Under the pieces are notes generated by a model that was not told the origin of the DNA, did not search any database, and saw only the letters and a list, made by a program, of their open reading frames with translations. Source: Nitrospirae bacterium JdFR-86 (GTDB lineage: Bacteria > Nitrospirota > Thermodesulfovibrionia > Thermodesulfovibrionales > JdFR-86). From it: 61,900 nucleotides of DNA. Of this stretch, positions 1-8,484 are shown in pieces. The stretch's first letter is position 1. Each line of letters begins with the position of its first letter. A program made the translations under genes and the position numbers. The DNA lies in assembly GCA_002011815.1 (NCBI GenBank), contig MTOV01000002.1, positions 275,238 through 337,137 of the forward strand. The letters run 5' to 3'.

Positions 1-410
1 TTGTCGTTAATATTAAAGACGCCGAGCAATCTGTTTTTGCTTACAATCGGGCATGAAATAAACGACCTTGTCTTGTATCGGTCTCTTTTCTTTCCTTTGA
101 ACCTCTCATCCTTTTCTATGTCCTCGACAAGGACAGCGCGGCGGTTCTTGGCTACAGTGCCTACAATCCCCTCACCTATCTTGACTTTGTAGGAGCTGAT
201 GAGCTGAATGTCCATTCCTTTTGCAGCAAGGATATACAGCTCGTTTCGTTCGTTTACAAGCATTAGAGAGCCTTTTTCAGCAGTGGTGTAGTTGACAGCA
301 AGGTCAAGCATAAGGTTTGCTATCGTGCTGATATTATGCGCTGTGATAATGGCACTTGAAATCTCCTGAAGTATCGCAAATTTCTTTTCAAAAAATTTAG
401 AAGTTCCCAT
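1..410 (-). CDS. GAF-domain protein, N-terminal part (cut by window start)
   Basis: Reading the minus strand from an ATG at 410 gives an open frame to the window edge, starting MGTSKFFEKKFAILQEIS. About residues 15-136 look like a GAF sensory domain: a run resembling 'SLMLVNERNELYILAAKG' is followed by 'KIGEGIVGTVAKNRRAVLVED' and then 'FISCPIVSKNRLLGVFNI', which is the usual GAF order. GAF domains bind small ligands or take part in signalling. What follows the domain (kinase, cyclase, phosphatase or nothing) lies outside the window, so no function is assigned. Confidence 0.8.
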   Translation of the reverse strand, partial: MGTSKFFEKKFAILQEISSAIITAHNISTIANLMLDLAVNYTTAEKGSLMLVNERNELYILAAKGMDIQLISSYKVKIGEGIVGTVAKNRRAVLVEDIEKDERFKGKKRDRYKTRSFISCPIVSKNRLLGVFNIND

Positions 411-912
411 AAAAGTCCTTAAGTTGCTCTGCCTCCTCTATGAATCATCGCAACAATCCCAGCTTCTTACTTTTTCTCCATTTCTGTTCTCTGAGCTGTC
501 CGATACAAGCTGAGCTTATTAAAATGGAGCAATAATTGTGCCTATAAGTCAGGATATTTTTTCTTAAGTTTTTCAAAGGGTTTTCAGTTTATTGCTGGTC
601 CTCGCGGTGAGATTATTGTTGGAAATCTTTACACTTGATTGACTGATTTGGAGATAAAGGCCCTATTGTTCTAAGCATACCAAGGCATGAGATAGGGCTA
701 CAAAGCCGCAATTTTGTAAAGAATTCCGACGCTAAGCAGTAACCATTACTTTACAGTTGTGCTTCTCATCGGTGGACACCTTGCGGAATGCCATTTCCTG
801 AAAAAAACAAAGAAGACACCAGTAGTGCAAAAGCGAAAGGATAGGATGACAGGTCTGCTACAGTGGGCTGGATTTTGGCAATCGGGACGGCTCTAAGTCT
901 TTAAAAAAATAA
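411..912. other. 502-bp stretch with no convincing gene
   Basis: No open frame with a plausible ribosome site and protein-like composition was seen on either strand. There is a 7-bp inverted repeat (GCCCTAT at 660-666, ATAGGGC at 692-698) and a longer arm pair CTCCATTT/AAATGGAG around 476-530, neither followed by a T-run. A short frame near 550-635 ends quickly in a stop and resembles nothing I recognise. The tRNA-Glu transcript runs into this region and meets a T-run (minus strand) at about 902-910. Confidence 0.5.
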
Positions 913-988
913 TGGCGGTCCCAACGGGAATCGAACCCGTGTCTTAGCCTTGAGAGGGCTATGTCCTAGGCCTCTAGACGATGGGACC
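913..988 (-). tRNA. tRNA-Glu (anticodon CTC)
   Basis: The minus strand folds into a complete 76-nt cloverleaf. The acceptor stem is GGTCCCA/TGGGACC, the discriminator base is G, and CCA is encoded at 915-913. The anticodon arm is TAGCC-CTCTCAA-GGCTA, giving CTC for GAG codons. The T arm has the usual GTTCGATTC loop region. It lies 15 bp downstream of tRNA-Gln in the same direction and is followed by a T-rich run, so both are probably cut from one transcript. Confidence 0.97.
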
Positions 989-1003
989 GAATAAAAAAAT
1001 AAA

Positions 1004-1077
1004 TGGCTGGGGAGAGAGGATTCGAACCCCTATAAGCAGATCCAGAGTCTGCCGTCCTGCCATTGGACGACTCCCCA
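1004..1077 (-). tRNA. tRNA-Gln (anticodon CTG)
   Basis: The minus strand forms a 74-nt cloverleaf. The acceptor is TGGGGAG paired with CTCCCCA, the discriminator is G, and CCA is encoded at 1006-1004. The anticodon arm is GCAGA-CTCTGGA-TCTGC with CTG in the loop, reading CAG. The T-1 start of the acceptor is typical of bacterial glutamine tRNAs. It is first in the two-tRNA unit with tRNA-Glu and has a clear promoter 35 bp upstream. Confidence 0.97.
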
Positions 1078-1112
1078 AAACCCAATAATTTCAACGCTTT
1101 GCGCTCGTTAGA

Positions 1113-1142
1113 ACTATACCATAAACCATTAAATCCAGTCAA
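1113..1142 (-). promoter_or_regulatory. Sigma-70-type promoter of the tRNA-Gln/tRNA-Glu unit
   Basis: On the minus strand TTGACT (1142-1137) and TATAGT (1118-1113) are separated by 18 bp. This predicts a start near 1106, about 29 nt before the mature 5' end of tRNA-Gln. Both hexamers are one base from consensus. Confidence 0.75.
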
Positions 1143-1173
1143 TATCCCCCAGTCATCCCCCATCGCACCATCA

Positions 1174-1551
1174 TCAATGATGATAATAATATATCCGTTT
1201 TTCAAAATATTTTTTGACTATCTTTTTGATTACTTCTCTTGAGGCAGGAATGACGATAAGAAACCCTATAACATCAGTAAAAAACCCCGGTGTGATAAGC
1301 AATGCACCTGCTATCAGAAGCATCACGCCGTTAATCAGCTCTTCAGCAGGGAACACGCCTTCCAGCAGGTTCCTCTGAATTCGATACACAACCCCCAGAC
1401 CTTCCAGCCTGACCATATAAGCACCTACAACAGCCGTAAGGATTATTATTATAATTGTGTTTAAAGTGCCGATTATAGAGCCGACCTTTATTAAAAGGGA
1501 AAGCTCGATGGCAGGGACAAGGGTAAACAACAGGAATAACTTAAAAAACAT
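1174..1551 (-). CDS. fxsA: FxsA-family membrane protein
   Basis: The 125-residue protein has the FxsA layout: an N-terminal hydrophobic helix with the 'LFTLVPAIELSLLIKVG' signature, a second hydrophobic stretch, then 'LLIAGALLITPGFFTDVIGFLIVIP', which is the family hallmark. FxsA is an inner-membrane protein; in E. coli extra copies relieve exclusion of phage T7 by the F plasmid. Its normal role is not settled. It is the last gene of rpiB-glyA-nrdR-fxsA, starting 16 bp after nrdR, and has a weak ribosome site. The C-terminus is basic (KKIVKKYFEKR) and probably cytoplasmic. Confidence 0.88.
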   Translation of the reverse strand: MFFKLFLLFTLVPAIELSLLIKVGSIIGTLNTIIIIILTAVVGAYMVRLEGLGVVYRIQRNLLEGVFPAEELINGVMLLIAGALLITPGFFTDVIGFLIVIPASREVIKKIVKKYFEKRIYYYHH

Positions 1552-1567
1552 TAAACAAGAACACCTG

Positions 1568-2029
1568 CTATTTTTTGCTGCCGCGCAACAGTGTTTTCAG
1601 TTCGTCCATGAACTCGTTTATGTCCTTAAACTCCCTGTAAACGGATGCGAATCTGACATAAGCTACCTTGTCAAGTTCTCTTAGACAGGACATTACCTCT
1701 TCTCCTATCTGAGAACTCGGAATCTCCTTCACACCCAGCGCAAGGAGTTTTTTCTCGGTTGAGTCCACAATTTTTTCTCTTGCTTCCATTGCTATGGGTC
1801 TTTTCTCACATGCCTTTTCAAGACCATGCAGTATTTTTTGTCTGTCGAACGGCTCTCTTCTGCCGTCTTTCTTAACGACCATAGGGAGGACGTCTTCGAC
1901 CCTTTCGTATGAAGTAAAACGTCTTTCGCATTTAAGGCACTCCCGTCTCCGTCGGATGACATCGCCGTCCTTACTTGTCCTTGAGTCTATCACCCTGTCT
2001 TCGGTATGTCCACAGAAAGGGCACTTCAT
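1568..2029 (-). CDS. nrdR: Transcriptional repressor NrdR
   Basis: NrdR represses ribonucleotide reductase genes in response to dATP/ATP through a zinc ribbon and an ATP-cone. The protein (153 aa) begins [17 protein letters not shown], with the zinc-ribbon cysteine pairs CPFC and CLKC and the '[17 protein letters not shown]' segment, followed by the ATP-cone ('[20 protein letters not shown]'). The start at 2029 is preferred over an upstream in-frame codon because it matches the family N-terminus and forms an ATGA overlap with the glyA stop, implying translational coupling. glyA-nrdR is a common neighbour pair. No ribonucleotide reductase gene is in this window. Confidence 0.96.
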   Translation of the reverse strand: MKCPFCGHTEDRVIDSRTSKDGDVIRRRRECLKCERRFTSYERVEDVLPMVVKKDGRREPFDRQKILHGLEKACEKRPIAMEAREKIVDSTEKKLLALGVKEIPSSQIGEEVMSCLRELDKVAYVRFASVYREFKDINEFMDELKTLLRGSKK

Positions 2030-3270
2030 GACTGATACACCGGAAATTTTCGGCAAAGATTCATTACTCTTTCCCGAAATTCCTTGAGTCTTGATTCATC
2101 GTGTCTGTTGCCCAAGACCCCATCTATTATTTCGGCAATCTCGGTCATTTCCGTCTCACCCATTCCTCTCGTCGTAACACACGGAGTGCCCAACCTTATT
2201 CCGCTTGTGATTGTCGGTGGCCGTTCGTCAAACGGGATAGAGTTCTTGTTTACTGAAATTCCCGCAATATCGAGTGCCTCTTCAGCCTCCTTGCCGGTGA
2301 TGTTTTTGCTTCTGAGGTCAATCAGCATAAGATGATTATCCGTTCCGCCTGAGACTACACTGTACCCTCTTTTTGTCATTTCATCAGCAAGCCTTTTTGC
2401 GTTTCTCAGGACTGATGCCTGATATTCCTTAAACTCCGGAGTCAGCGCCTCTTTAAAGGCAACTGCCTTTGCGGCTATCACATGCACAAGCGGACCGCCC
2501 TGTATGCCCGGGAATATCATCTTATCTATAGCCTTTGCATATTCCTTTTTACACATTATCATTCCGCCCCTTGGTCCTCTGAGGGTCTTGTGGGTGGTAG
2601 TGGTCACAAAGTCGGCATAAGGTATCGGGGACGGGTGAAGTCCTGCCGCTATGATGCCGGCTATATGTGCAATATCAGCCATAAGGTAGGCGCCTACTTC
2701 TTTTGCTATCTCATGGAAAACCTCAAAATCTATAGTTCTTGAATAAGCGCTTGCACCAACGAGTATCATCTTTGGCTTGTGCTTGATGGCAAGATTTTTC
2801 ACCTCGTCATAGTCTATATAGCCTGTATCCTTGCTTACGCCATAAGGCACGGTCTTGTAAAAAATTCCTGAGAAGTTGACAGAAGCGCCGTGTGAAAGGT
2901 GTCCGCCGTGGCTAAGGTTCATTCCGAGTATTGTGTCCCCGGGTTTAAGAAAGGCGAAATAAACCGCCATATTAGCCTGACTTCCGGAGTGTGGCTGAAC
3001 ATTGACGTGTTCAGCACCAAAAAGCTGTTTTGCTCTTTCTATGGCAAGCTCTTCTACAACATCAGCATACTCGCATCCACTGTAGTATCTTCTGTGCGGG
3101 TAGCCTTCGGCATACTTGTTGGTAAACACCGAGCCTTGCGCCTCAAGCACAGCAGGGCTTGCATAGTTCTCAGAAGCTATAAGAACAATTTTATCTTTTT
3201 CCCTTTCGGTCTCTTTCTCTATAGCTTCGTAAACCTGCGGGTCTGTAATGTTAAGGTTCTTAAAGTTCAT
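2026..3270 (-). CDS. glyA: Serine hydroxymethyltransferase
   Basis: GlyA interconverts serine plus tetrahydrofolate with glycine plus 5,10-methylene-tetrahydrofolate, using pyridoxal phosphate. The 414-residue length is normal. Recognisable segments are '[18 protein letters not shown]' near residue 30, '[18 protein letters not shown]' near 90, and the PLP-lysine motif '[14 protein letters not shown]' near 225. The gene is joined by ATGA overlaps to rpiB upstream and nrdR downstream, so all three are likely co-transcribed and coupled. Nothing is unusual in the sequence. Confidence 0.98.
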   Translation of the reverse strand: MNFKNLNITDPQVYEAIEKETEREKDKIVLIASENYASPAVLEAQGSVFTNKYAEGYPHRRYYSGCEYADVVEELAIERAKQLFGAEHVNVQPHSGSQANMAVYFAFLKPGDTILGMNLSHGGHLSHGASVNFSGIFYKTVPYGVSKDTGYIDYDEVKNLAIKHKPKMILVGASAYSRTIDFEVFHEIAKEVGAYLMADIAHIAGIIAAGLHPSPIPYADFVTTTTHKTLRGPRGGMIMCKKEYAKAIDKMIFPGIQGGPLVHVIAAKAVAFKEALTPEFKEYQASVLRNAKRLADEMTKRGYSVVSGGTDNHLMLIDLRSKNITGKEAEEALDIAGISVNKNSIPFDERPPTITSGIRLGTPCVTTRGMGETEMTEIAEIIDGVLGNRHDESRLKEFRERVMNLCRKFPVYQS

Positions 3271-3719
3271 AAATTTTTTGTTTTTTCCTCTATCTGGCTG
3301 ATTTTTTCGATTCTACGGGTATGCCTGCCGCCTTCAAACGAGGTTTCCAGCCAAAGCTTTGTAATTTCTCTTGCAAGAGCCTTTCCTGTAACCCTGCCGC
3401 CGATAACAAGAATATTTGCGTCATTGTGAAGTCGGCTCATCTTGGCACTGAAAGGTTCATTGCAGAGGGCTGCCCTGACATTGGGAAATTTGTTTGCGAC
3501 AATAGACATTCCAATGCCTGTGCCGCATATGAGTATACCCCTCTCTACCTCTCCTTTTGAAACAGCGGAAGAAACCTTCTCTCCAAAGTCAGGATAATCA
3601 ACAGACTGCGTGCTGTTAGTTCCGAAATCCTCGCACTCGATCCCCATTTGTTTCAGAAGCGAGAGGAGCTCTTCTTTAAGTTCTACACCTGCGTGGTCAC
3701 ACCCGATGGCAACCTTCAT
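3267..3719 (-). CDS. rpiB: Ribose-5-phosphate isomerase B
   Basis: RpiB interconverts ribose 5-phosphate and ribulose 5-phosphate in the pentose phosphate pathway. The 150-residue protein starts with '[18 protein letters not shown]', contains the active-site region '[18 protein letters not shown]' and the '[14 protein letters not shown]' segment of the RpiB/LacAB family. It is first in the rpiB-glyA-nrdR-fxsA operon; its stop overlaps the glyA start (ATGA). A GAGG ribosome site lies 5 nt before the ATG, and a promoter is visible just upstream. Confidence 0.95.
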   Translation of the reverse strand: MKVAIGCDHAGVELKEELLSLLKQMGIECEDFGTNSTQSVDYPDFGEKVSSAVSKGEVERGILICGTGIGMSIVANKFPNVRAALCNEPFSAKMSRLHNDANILVIGGRVTGKALAREITKLWLETSFEGGRHTRRIEKISQIEEKTKNL

Positions 3720-3738
3720 CTAAACCTCGACTTATAAT

Positions 3739-3766
3739 CTTATATAAGAGTTCAGGGTTAAGTCAA
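3739..3766 (-). promoter_or_regulatory. Likely promoter of rpiB-glyA-nrdR-fxsA
   Basis: On the minus strand TTGACT (3766-3761) is followed after 16 bp by TATAAG (3744-3739), about 20 bp upstream of the rpiB ATG. A one-base register shift (ATAAGA, 17 bp) is equally possible. Confidence 0.55.
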
Positions 3767-3863
3767 GGAATGTACCGTTTTCCCGAAAGCCGACAGGACG
3801 AAACCAGCAATTCCTTTCAGTATTTGACAGAACCAGCACCAAAAATTAAAAATATAACCACGG

Positions 3864-5717
3864 GTGGGGCGGCTTCAGGAATTAAAGCTTTCAAGTAAAT
3901 TTTTATTCGGAATAGGAATTATCCTCCTTCTCTTCTGGAGTAGTTTTGCGGTTTTCCTTTACACATACCTCAGAAATGACCTCGTGAAACAAAGCTACGA
4001 AAAAACCGACATATTAATGGGGCACATAAACGCCACAATGCACTATGTAAAAGACAAGCTGAGACCTAAAATGTTCGAGATGATGCCTAAAGACGAAATC
4101 CTCAGAGAGGCGATGTCAACCACATTCATCAACAAGGCAATAATGAAGACGTTTAATCATGAATTTCCGAAATACACCTACAGGAGGGTATCCCCTACCC
4201 CGCTTAACCCCGAAAATAAGGCGGATGACTTTGAGGCAGGCTTTATAGATAACTTCAACCGGACAGGGGAGACTACATGGAAAGGCACGGTAAAAAGAAA
4301 GGGAAATCATTACTTTGTCAATGCCAGGGCGGTGTTTGTGGAGAAAGAATGTGTTACGTGTCATAAAACAGCAAAGCTCGGCGAAATCATAGGTATAGAA
4401 TATGTATCAATACCTGTGGACGACGCCCTTAAGGCAATGAAACGGGTTACCATCTCCATATTCCTGATAGGCGTATCAGGAATGGTCTTTCTTTTTATAA
4501 TCCTCAACGTGTTCATTGACACCGTTGTGGTCAGACCGGTTAAAAAGGTAAGCTCGTTCTTCAAATCAGTTGTCAACGGAGAAAAAAATCTGGACTTCAG
4601 TATAGAAAGCAAAGATGAGATAGGTGAGATGGTTCATTCATTCAACACAATGATGGCATACCTTAAGGAATCAGACGATAAATTAAGGGCGTCGGAGAGC
4701 AAGTATAGGCATATATTCGAAGGCTCAAAAGATGCCATAATAGTGACCGATTGTGAAGGGGACCTCCTTGACGTAAATCCCGCCGGCAGAGAACTGTTCG
4801 GCGAAAAAGTGAAAAGCATGGATGAGCTTTTCATCAACCCCGAGGATTACATCCAGGTCATCAGAGAAATGAACAAAAGAGGTTTTGTAAAGGATTATGA
4901 GACCTCTCTTAAACGTCCCGAGGGTAAAAACCTTGATGTGCTCATAACTGCCAATTACAGGCTCGACGAGAGCTTCAGTATCTGCGGCTATGAGTTTATA
5001 ATAAAAGACATCACCGAGAGGAAATGGATGGAACAGCAATTAAGACAGTCGGAAAGACTTGCTTCACTCGGAAAACTCGCCGCAGGCGTTGCACATGAGA
5101 TAAACAATCCTTTAAGCGTAATACTCGGCTATACAAAACTCCTGATGAAGAACTCTCCTGAAGACAGCAAGGGTGACCTGGAGAAAATCTACAAAAATGC
5201 ACAGGCATGCAAGAAGATAGTGGATGACTTGTTACACTTCTCAAGACGCTCTGAACCCCACCGAAGACAAGCCAGTATAAACGAGCTGCTCGATGATGTC
5301 CTCTCAAGCCTGACAAACACCTTTGCTGAAAACAAAATAACCATAGAGAAGTCTTTAGACAGCACGATACCTAACGTAGTCATAGACACTGACAGGATAA
5401 GACAGGTGTTTATGAACCTCCTCATGAACGCCTCGCAGGCGATATCGTCCGACGGAGTCATCAAAGTCTCAACGACATACGACGCCAAGACCCACAGGAT
5501 TCAGATTGCAATCTCAGACAACGGCTGCGGCATCCCGAAAGAATCCGTCAGCCATATCTTTGACCCGTTCTTTACCACAAGGGACAAAGGCACAGGGCTT
5601 GGTCTTTCAGTTAGCTATGGAATCATTAAGGAACATGGCGGGGAGATATTCGTCACCAGTGAGGTTGGCAAAGGCACGACTTTTACGATACTACTGCCTG
5701 CCAGTGAGGTCAGCTAA
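3864..5717 (+). CDS. Haem-binding (Tll0287-like) sensor histidine kinase
   Basis: This 617-residue membrane kinase begins at a GTG. Residues ~12-33 form the first membrane helix. Residues ~35-190 form an extracytoplasmic domain ending in a c-type haem motif C163-V-T-C-H167, in the arrangement of Tll0287/DUF3365 sensors. A second helix (~194-217), a HAMP domain, a PAS domain (~275-390), a dimerisation helix with phospho-acceptor H411 ('GVAHEINNPLS') and a HATPase_c domain ('DNGCGIPKES', 'GTGLGLSVSYG') follow. It most likely senses redox state or a gas through covalently bound haem in the periplasm. Its TAA overlaps the ATG of the next gene, a sigma-54 regulator, making a cognate pair. A TTGACA box lies at 3824-3829; the -10 is poor. 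The ligand is unknown. Confidence 0.93.
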   Translation: MGRLQELKLSSKFLFGIGIILLLFWSSFAVFLYTYLRNDLVKQSYEKTDILMGHINATMHYVKDKLRPKMFEMMPKDEILREAMSTTFINKAIMKTFNHEFPKYTYRRVSPTPLNPENKADDFEAGFIDNFNRTGETTWKGTVKRKGNHYFVNARAVFVEKECVTCHKTAKLGEIIGIEYVSIPVDDALKAMKRVTISIFLIGVSGMVFLFIILNVFIDTVVVRPVKKVSSFFKSVVNGEKNLDFSIESKDEIGEMVHSFNTMMAYLKESDDKLRASESKYRHIFEGSKDAIIVTDCEGDLLDVNPAGRELFGEKVKSMDELFINPEDYIQVIREMNKRGFVKDYETSLKRPEGKNLDVLITANYRLDESFSICGYEFIIKDITERKWMEQQLRQSERLASLGKLAAGVAHEINNPLSVILGYTKLLMKNSPEDSKGDLEKIYKNAQACKKIVDDLLHFSRRSEPHRRQASINELLDDVLSSLTNTFAENKITIEKSLDSTIPNVVIDTDRIRQVFMNLLMNASQAISSDGVIKVSTTYDAKTHRIQIAISDNGCGIPKESVSHIFDPFFTTRDKGTGLGLSVSYGIIKEHGGEIFVTSEVGKGTTFTILLPASEVS

Positions 5718-7120
5718 TGCAACAGAATGTACTTATAGTTGATGACAACCCTGACATACTGAGCTTCCTTGAGCGGCTTATAGAGGGGGAACTTGATGTC
5801 CGTGTCCTGACTGCAAAAGATGCGCGCAAAGCACTTGAACTACTTGGAGAGAACAATATATGTCTTATAGTTGCTGATGTGCGAATGCCGGGGATGGACG
5901 GTATCGAGCTACTTAAAGAGACCAAGAAGATAAATGAAAACATAGGCTTCATTATGATGACTGCTTACGGGACTGTAGAGACTGCTGTTGAGTCTCTAAA
6001 ACTCGGTGCTTATGATTTCATCACAAAGCCCTTTGATGAAGAAAGGTTTTTGCACACCATAAAGAATTTTCTCGAACGGCAGAGACTTCTTGAAAGAACC
6101 CTCAGCCTCGAAAAAAGACTCAGGGAAAAAGAAGAGCTAAGCTCTTTGATAGGCGAGTCTCCTCCGATGAAAAAAGTAAAGGATGCAATCAAGATGGTGG
6201 CAAAGACCGATGTTACAGTGCTTATCACTGGAGAGACAGGCACAGGCAAGGAGCTTGCCGCAAGGATAATACACGGGCTCAGCAGCCGCTCCTCAGGACC
6301 GTTCATAACAGTCAACTGCCCTACAATCCCTGAAGCCATCCTCGAGAGCGAACTCTTCGGCTATAAAAAAGGTGCATTCACAAGCGCTATGCAGGACAGA
6401 AAAGGACTGTTTGAGGTTGCAGACCAGGGCACAATATTCCTCGACGAGATAGGCGACATACCACAGTCAGTGCAGACAAAACTCCTCAGGGTGCTTCAGG
6501 AGAAAGAAATAAAACCTCTTGGAGAAACATACACGAAGAAAGTGGATGTCAGGGTCATCGCCTCCACAAACCAGAACCTCCCTGAAAAAATAAAAAACGG
6601 ACAGTTCAGAGAAGACCTGTTTTACAGACTCAATGTCGTCTCCATCAGGATGCCCTCTCTAAGGGAATTAAGAGAAGACATTATCCTTCTTGCCCGGCAC
6701 TTCCTGAAAACTTACACCCATGAACTCGGCACTCCGGAAAAGACCCTCAGTGATGAGGCAACAAAACTGCTCATCTTAAGAACATGGAAGGGAAACGTCA
6801 GGGAACTTCAAAACGCCATACGGCGAGCACTCGTGTTCTCAAAGGGCAATGTGATAACCCCTAAAGACTTTACATCAGACGAACTGTCATGCATAGAGGC
6901 TGAGATAGAAAAAGTCACACATCTACCTTACAAAACTGCAAAGGATAAAGTGCTCAATGCCTTTAATAAACGGTACATAACCGAGCTTTTAAAGCAGACT
7001 GAAGGCAACGTCACGATGGCGGCACAAAGAGCAGGCATCGAGAGGCAATCCCTCCAATACCTCATGAAAAGATATGGAATAACCTCACAGGCATTCAAAC
7101 CCCCTGCAAAAGAAAATTAG
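5717..7120 (+). CDS. NtrC-family sigma-54-dependent response regulator (GAFTSA variant)
   Basis: The 467-residue protein has a receiver domain with phospho-acceptor D54 ('IVADVRMPG'), an AAA+ domain with Walker A 'GETGTGKE' and Walker B 'GTIFLDEIGD', arginine-finger region 'FREDLFYRLNV', and a Fis-type helix-turn-helix near the end ('GNVTMAAQRAGIERQSLQ'). The L1 loop that contacts sigma-54 reads GAFTSA (219-224) instead of the usual GAFTGA. It is translationally coupled to the haem kinase. Downstream lie tandem palindromes and a sigma-54 promoter in front of the rhodanese gene, the most likely target. The binding assignment is an inference from position and sequence only. Confidence 0.95.
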   Translation: MQQNVLIVDDNPDILSFLERLIEGELDVRVLTAKDARKALELLGENNICLIVADVRMPGMDGIELLKETKKINENIGFIMMTAYGTVETAVESLKLGAYDFITKPFDEERFLHTIKNFLERQRLLERTLSLEKRLREKEELSSLIGESPPMKKVKDAIKMVAKTDVTVLITGETGTGKELAARIIHGLSSRSSGPFITVNCPTIPEAILESELFGYKKGAFTSAMQDRKGLFEVADQGTIFLDEIGDIPQSVQTKLLRVLQEKEIKPLGETYTKKVDVRVIASTNQNLPEKIKNGQFREDLFYRLNVVSIRMPSLRELREDIILLARHFLKTYTHELGTPEKTLSDEATKLLILRTWKGNVRELQNAIRRALVFSKGNVITPKDFTSDELSCIEAEIEKVTHLPYKTAKDKVLNAFNKRYITELLKQTEGNVTMAAQRAGIERQSLQYLMKRYGITSQAFKPPAKEN

Positions 7121-7141
7121 CAGTGCAAGAGAAATTTTGCT
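7105..7141 (+). promoter_or_regulatory. Tandem palindromes, candidate activator sites
   Basis: Two related 18-bp elements follow one another: TGCAAAAGAAAATTAGCA (7105-7122) and TGCAAGAGAAATTTTGCT (7124-7141). They match at 14 of 18 positions and each approximates TGCAA-N8-TTGCA. They are 19 bp apart, about two helical turns, and centred roughly 98-117 bp upstream of the predicted sigma-54 start. This is the normal place for enhancer sites of an NtrC-type protein. The first overlaps the regulator's stop codon. Binding is inferred. Confidence 0.6.
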
Positions 7142-7204
7142 CCTGCACAATCCCTGTCCTACCCTAACTATTCAATTTTATTAGGATTTTTACTTTACGG
7201 ATAA

Positions 7205-7220
7205 TGGCATCATATTTGCT
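7205..7220 (+). promoter_or_regulatory. Sigma-54 promoter of the rhodanese/YeiH-like unit
   Basis: TGGCATCATATTTGCT matches the sigma-54 consensus TGGCACGNNNNTTGCW at every invariant position: GG at 7206-7207, GC at 7218-7219, correct 10-bp gap. The predicted start is near 7231, giving a leader of about 70 nt that contains a small GCAGG/CCTGC hairpin (7237-7251). Confidence 0.8.
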
Positions 7221-7299
7221 CCCTAATTAGTGTGGGGTTGGCAGGATGTCCCTGCGGGGAAACCTGCTATGTGTACATATAAAAATAGGGGAGGGAAAA

Positions 7300-7887
7300 A
7301 TGAAAGGCGTAAAAAGGACACTAGCGTTCTTTGTAATTGTGACATTTGCCTTCAGTTCTGTTGCATTTGCCTTGAACCAGCCAGTATATCCCATAAAGGG
7401 GAAGCACAAATGTGGAAATGTAACACCTCGACAAGCCTATGAGATGCTGAAAAAAGACCCAAAACACACTTTTCTCGTGGATGTAAGAACCCGGTATGAA
7501 TATCAGGACATAGGACATCCAGTAGGAGCTTACAACATCCCGTGGATGTTCTACACGACCAAAGTGGGCAAGAAAGGGTATAAAAAGGTCTTAAACAAGA
7601 ATTTCTGCAGAGACCTCAGGGCACGTTTTAATCCCAGGACAGACACCCTACTCTTGTTGTGCCGGAGTGCAAAGAGAACCATTGCCGCAGCTACAGCGGC
7701 AGTTAACTGCGGATTCAGACCTGACAAGGTCTTCAATGTGCTCGGCGGGTTTGAAGGCGACAAGGTAAAAGACAAAAACAGTCCTTTTTATGGACAGCGC
7801 ATGGTCGGTGGATGGCGTCTTGAGGGTCTTCCATGGACATACAAAATGGACCCGAAACTGATGTACCAGCCTGACCTCGCAAAATAA
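7300..7887 (+). CDS. Exported rhodanese-like sulfurtransferase
   Basis: The start at ATG 7300 is chosen because GGGAGGG lies just upstream and the protein then opens with a signal peptide (MKGVKRTLAFFVIVTFAFSS, cleaved near VAFA). The mature part is a single rhodanese domain: 'FLVDVRTRYEYQDIGHPVGAYNIPW', then active-site loop 'LLLLCRSAKRTIAAATA', where the cysteine (about residue 121) would carry the persulfide. Rhodaneses move sulfane sulfur between donors such as thiosulfate and nucleophilic acceptors. This one would act in the periplasm. It is the first gene after the sigma-54 promoter and is followed by two small genes and a YeiH-like transporter, suggesting a sulfur-related task. Substrate unknown. 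Confidence 0.9.
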   Translation: MKGVKRTLAFFVIVTFAFSSVAFALNQPVYPIKGKHKCGNVTPRQAYEMLKKDPKHTFLVDVRTRYEYQDIGHPVGAYNIPWMFYTTKVGKKGYKKVLNKNFCRDLRARFNPRTDTLLLLCRSAKRTIAAATAAVNCGFRPDKVFNVLGGFEGDKVKDKNSPFYGQRMVGGWRLEGLPWTYKMDPKLMYQPDLAK

Positions 7888-7996
7888 AATCAAAAAGGGG
7901 GTGGTAGCTGATTCGGACTTGACGAGCCATATAACCTGTGATATAGGGAAGGATAGGATTATGCTCTCTTTCAAAAAATATTAAAGGAGGCAAACA

Positions 7997-8194
7997 ATGC
8001 AAGAGGAAGAAAAAAAGGAAATAAGTGGTACGGGGTCTTTAACAGGTGAGGCTCTGGAAGCAGAAGACGTGTTGGCTGGTGCTGAGCCATGGGATCCGAT
8101 TGAGACAAAGCTGGTTGTGTGGTCTTTTATTGCAGCGCTCATCGCTCTAATAATTGGTTTATTAGTTGTGCCAACCTCTATCTTTTTTCACTGA
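7997..8194 (+). CDS. Small single-helix membrane protein
   Basis: A 65-residue protein with an acidic, probably cytoplasmic N-terminal half (MQEEEKKEISGTG...) and one C-terminal membrane helix (about residues 39-61, 'LVVWSFIAALIALIIGLLVV'). It has a strong ribosome site (AAAGGAGG, 8 nt before the ATG), so it is likely real despite its size. It lies between the rhodanese and the YeiH-like transporter, and its stop is 2 bp before the next start. I do not recognise the family; an accessory subunit of the transporter is a reasonable guess from position. Confidence 0.75.
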   Translation: MQEEEKKEISGTGSLTGEALEAEDVLAGAEPWDPIETKLVVWSFIAALIALIIGLLVVPTSIFFH

Positions 8195-8196
8195 GG

Positions 8197-8445
8197 ATGC
8201 ATACAGAATACCTCATACGGCATAACGGAAAAAGCTGGGTAGCAGAAAATGAACTCTGCAGTCTCTCTGCTTCAACACTTGAGGAACTCGACCTCAAAGT
8301 AGAAACACACCTGAGACAGACAGGACTGCTGAAAAAAGGCGAACGGATGAGGGTCTTCATGTTCTTCGACAACTCGACCATTCCCGAATGGATCCGGCAG
8401 TACGCCCAGCATTATTTCAACAGGGTCATAGAAGTAAAAGGATAA
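8197..8445 (+). CDS. Small conserved-looking cytoplasmic protein
   Basis: An 82-residue protein starting MHTEYLIRHNGKSWVAENE. The ATG at 8197 lies 2 bp after the preceding stop, so translation is probably coupled; a longer reading from 8119 would overlap the upstream gene and is rejected. There is no signal peptide or membrane helix. The layout, a short beta-rich start followed by an alpha segment and 'MRVFMFFDNSTIPEWIRQYAQHYFNRVIEVKG', suggests a small alpha/beta fold. I do not recognise it with confidence. It always seems to belong to this rhodanese/transporter unit by position here. Confidence 0.75.
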   Translation: MHTEYLIRHNGKSWVAENELCSLSASTLEELDLKVETHLRQTGLLKKGERMRVFMFFDNSTIPEWIRQYAQHYFNRVIEVKG

Positions 8446-8484
8446 AAAATTGGATCCTTTAAAAACCAAAATAGGGGGATTCTA

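Noticed and set aside
1-192. 63-residue open frame on the plus strand
   Set aside because: It is the complement of a well-formed GAF-domain gene on the minus strand.
540-640. Possible gene remnant on the plus strand ('GFQFIAGPRGEIIVG')
   Set aside because: Too short, stop-interrupted, and no family recognised.
3865-3880. Similarity of GTGGGG-CTTCAG at 3865 to the interior of the repeat near 12725 and to 7231
   Set aside because: Only short, gapped matches; one lies in the coding start of the kinase. Judged to be chance.
7236-7254. TGGCAGG...CCTGCG as a sigma-54 promoter
   Set aside because: GG and GC are two bases too far apart; the better match is at 7205-7220. The stretch instead forms a small hairpin in the leader.
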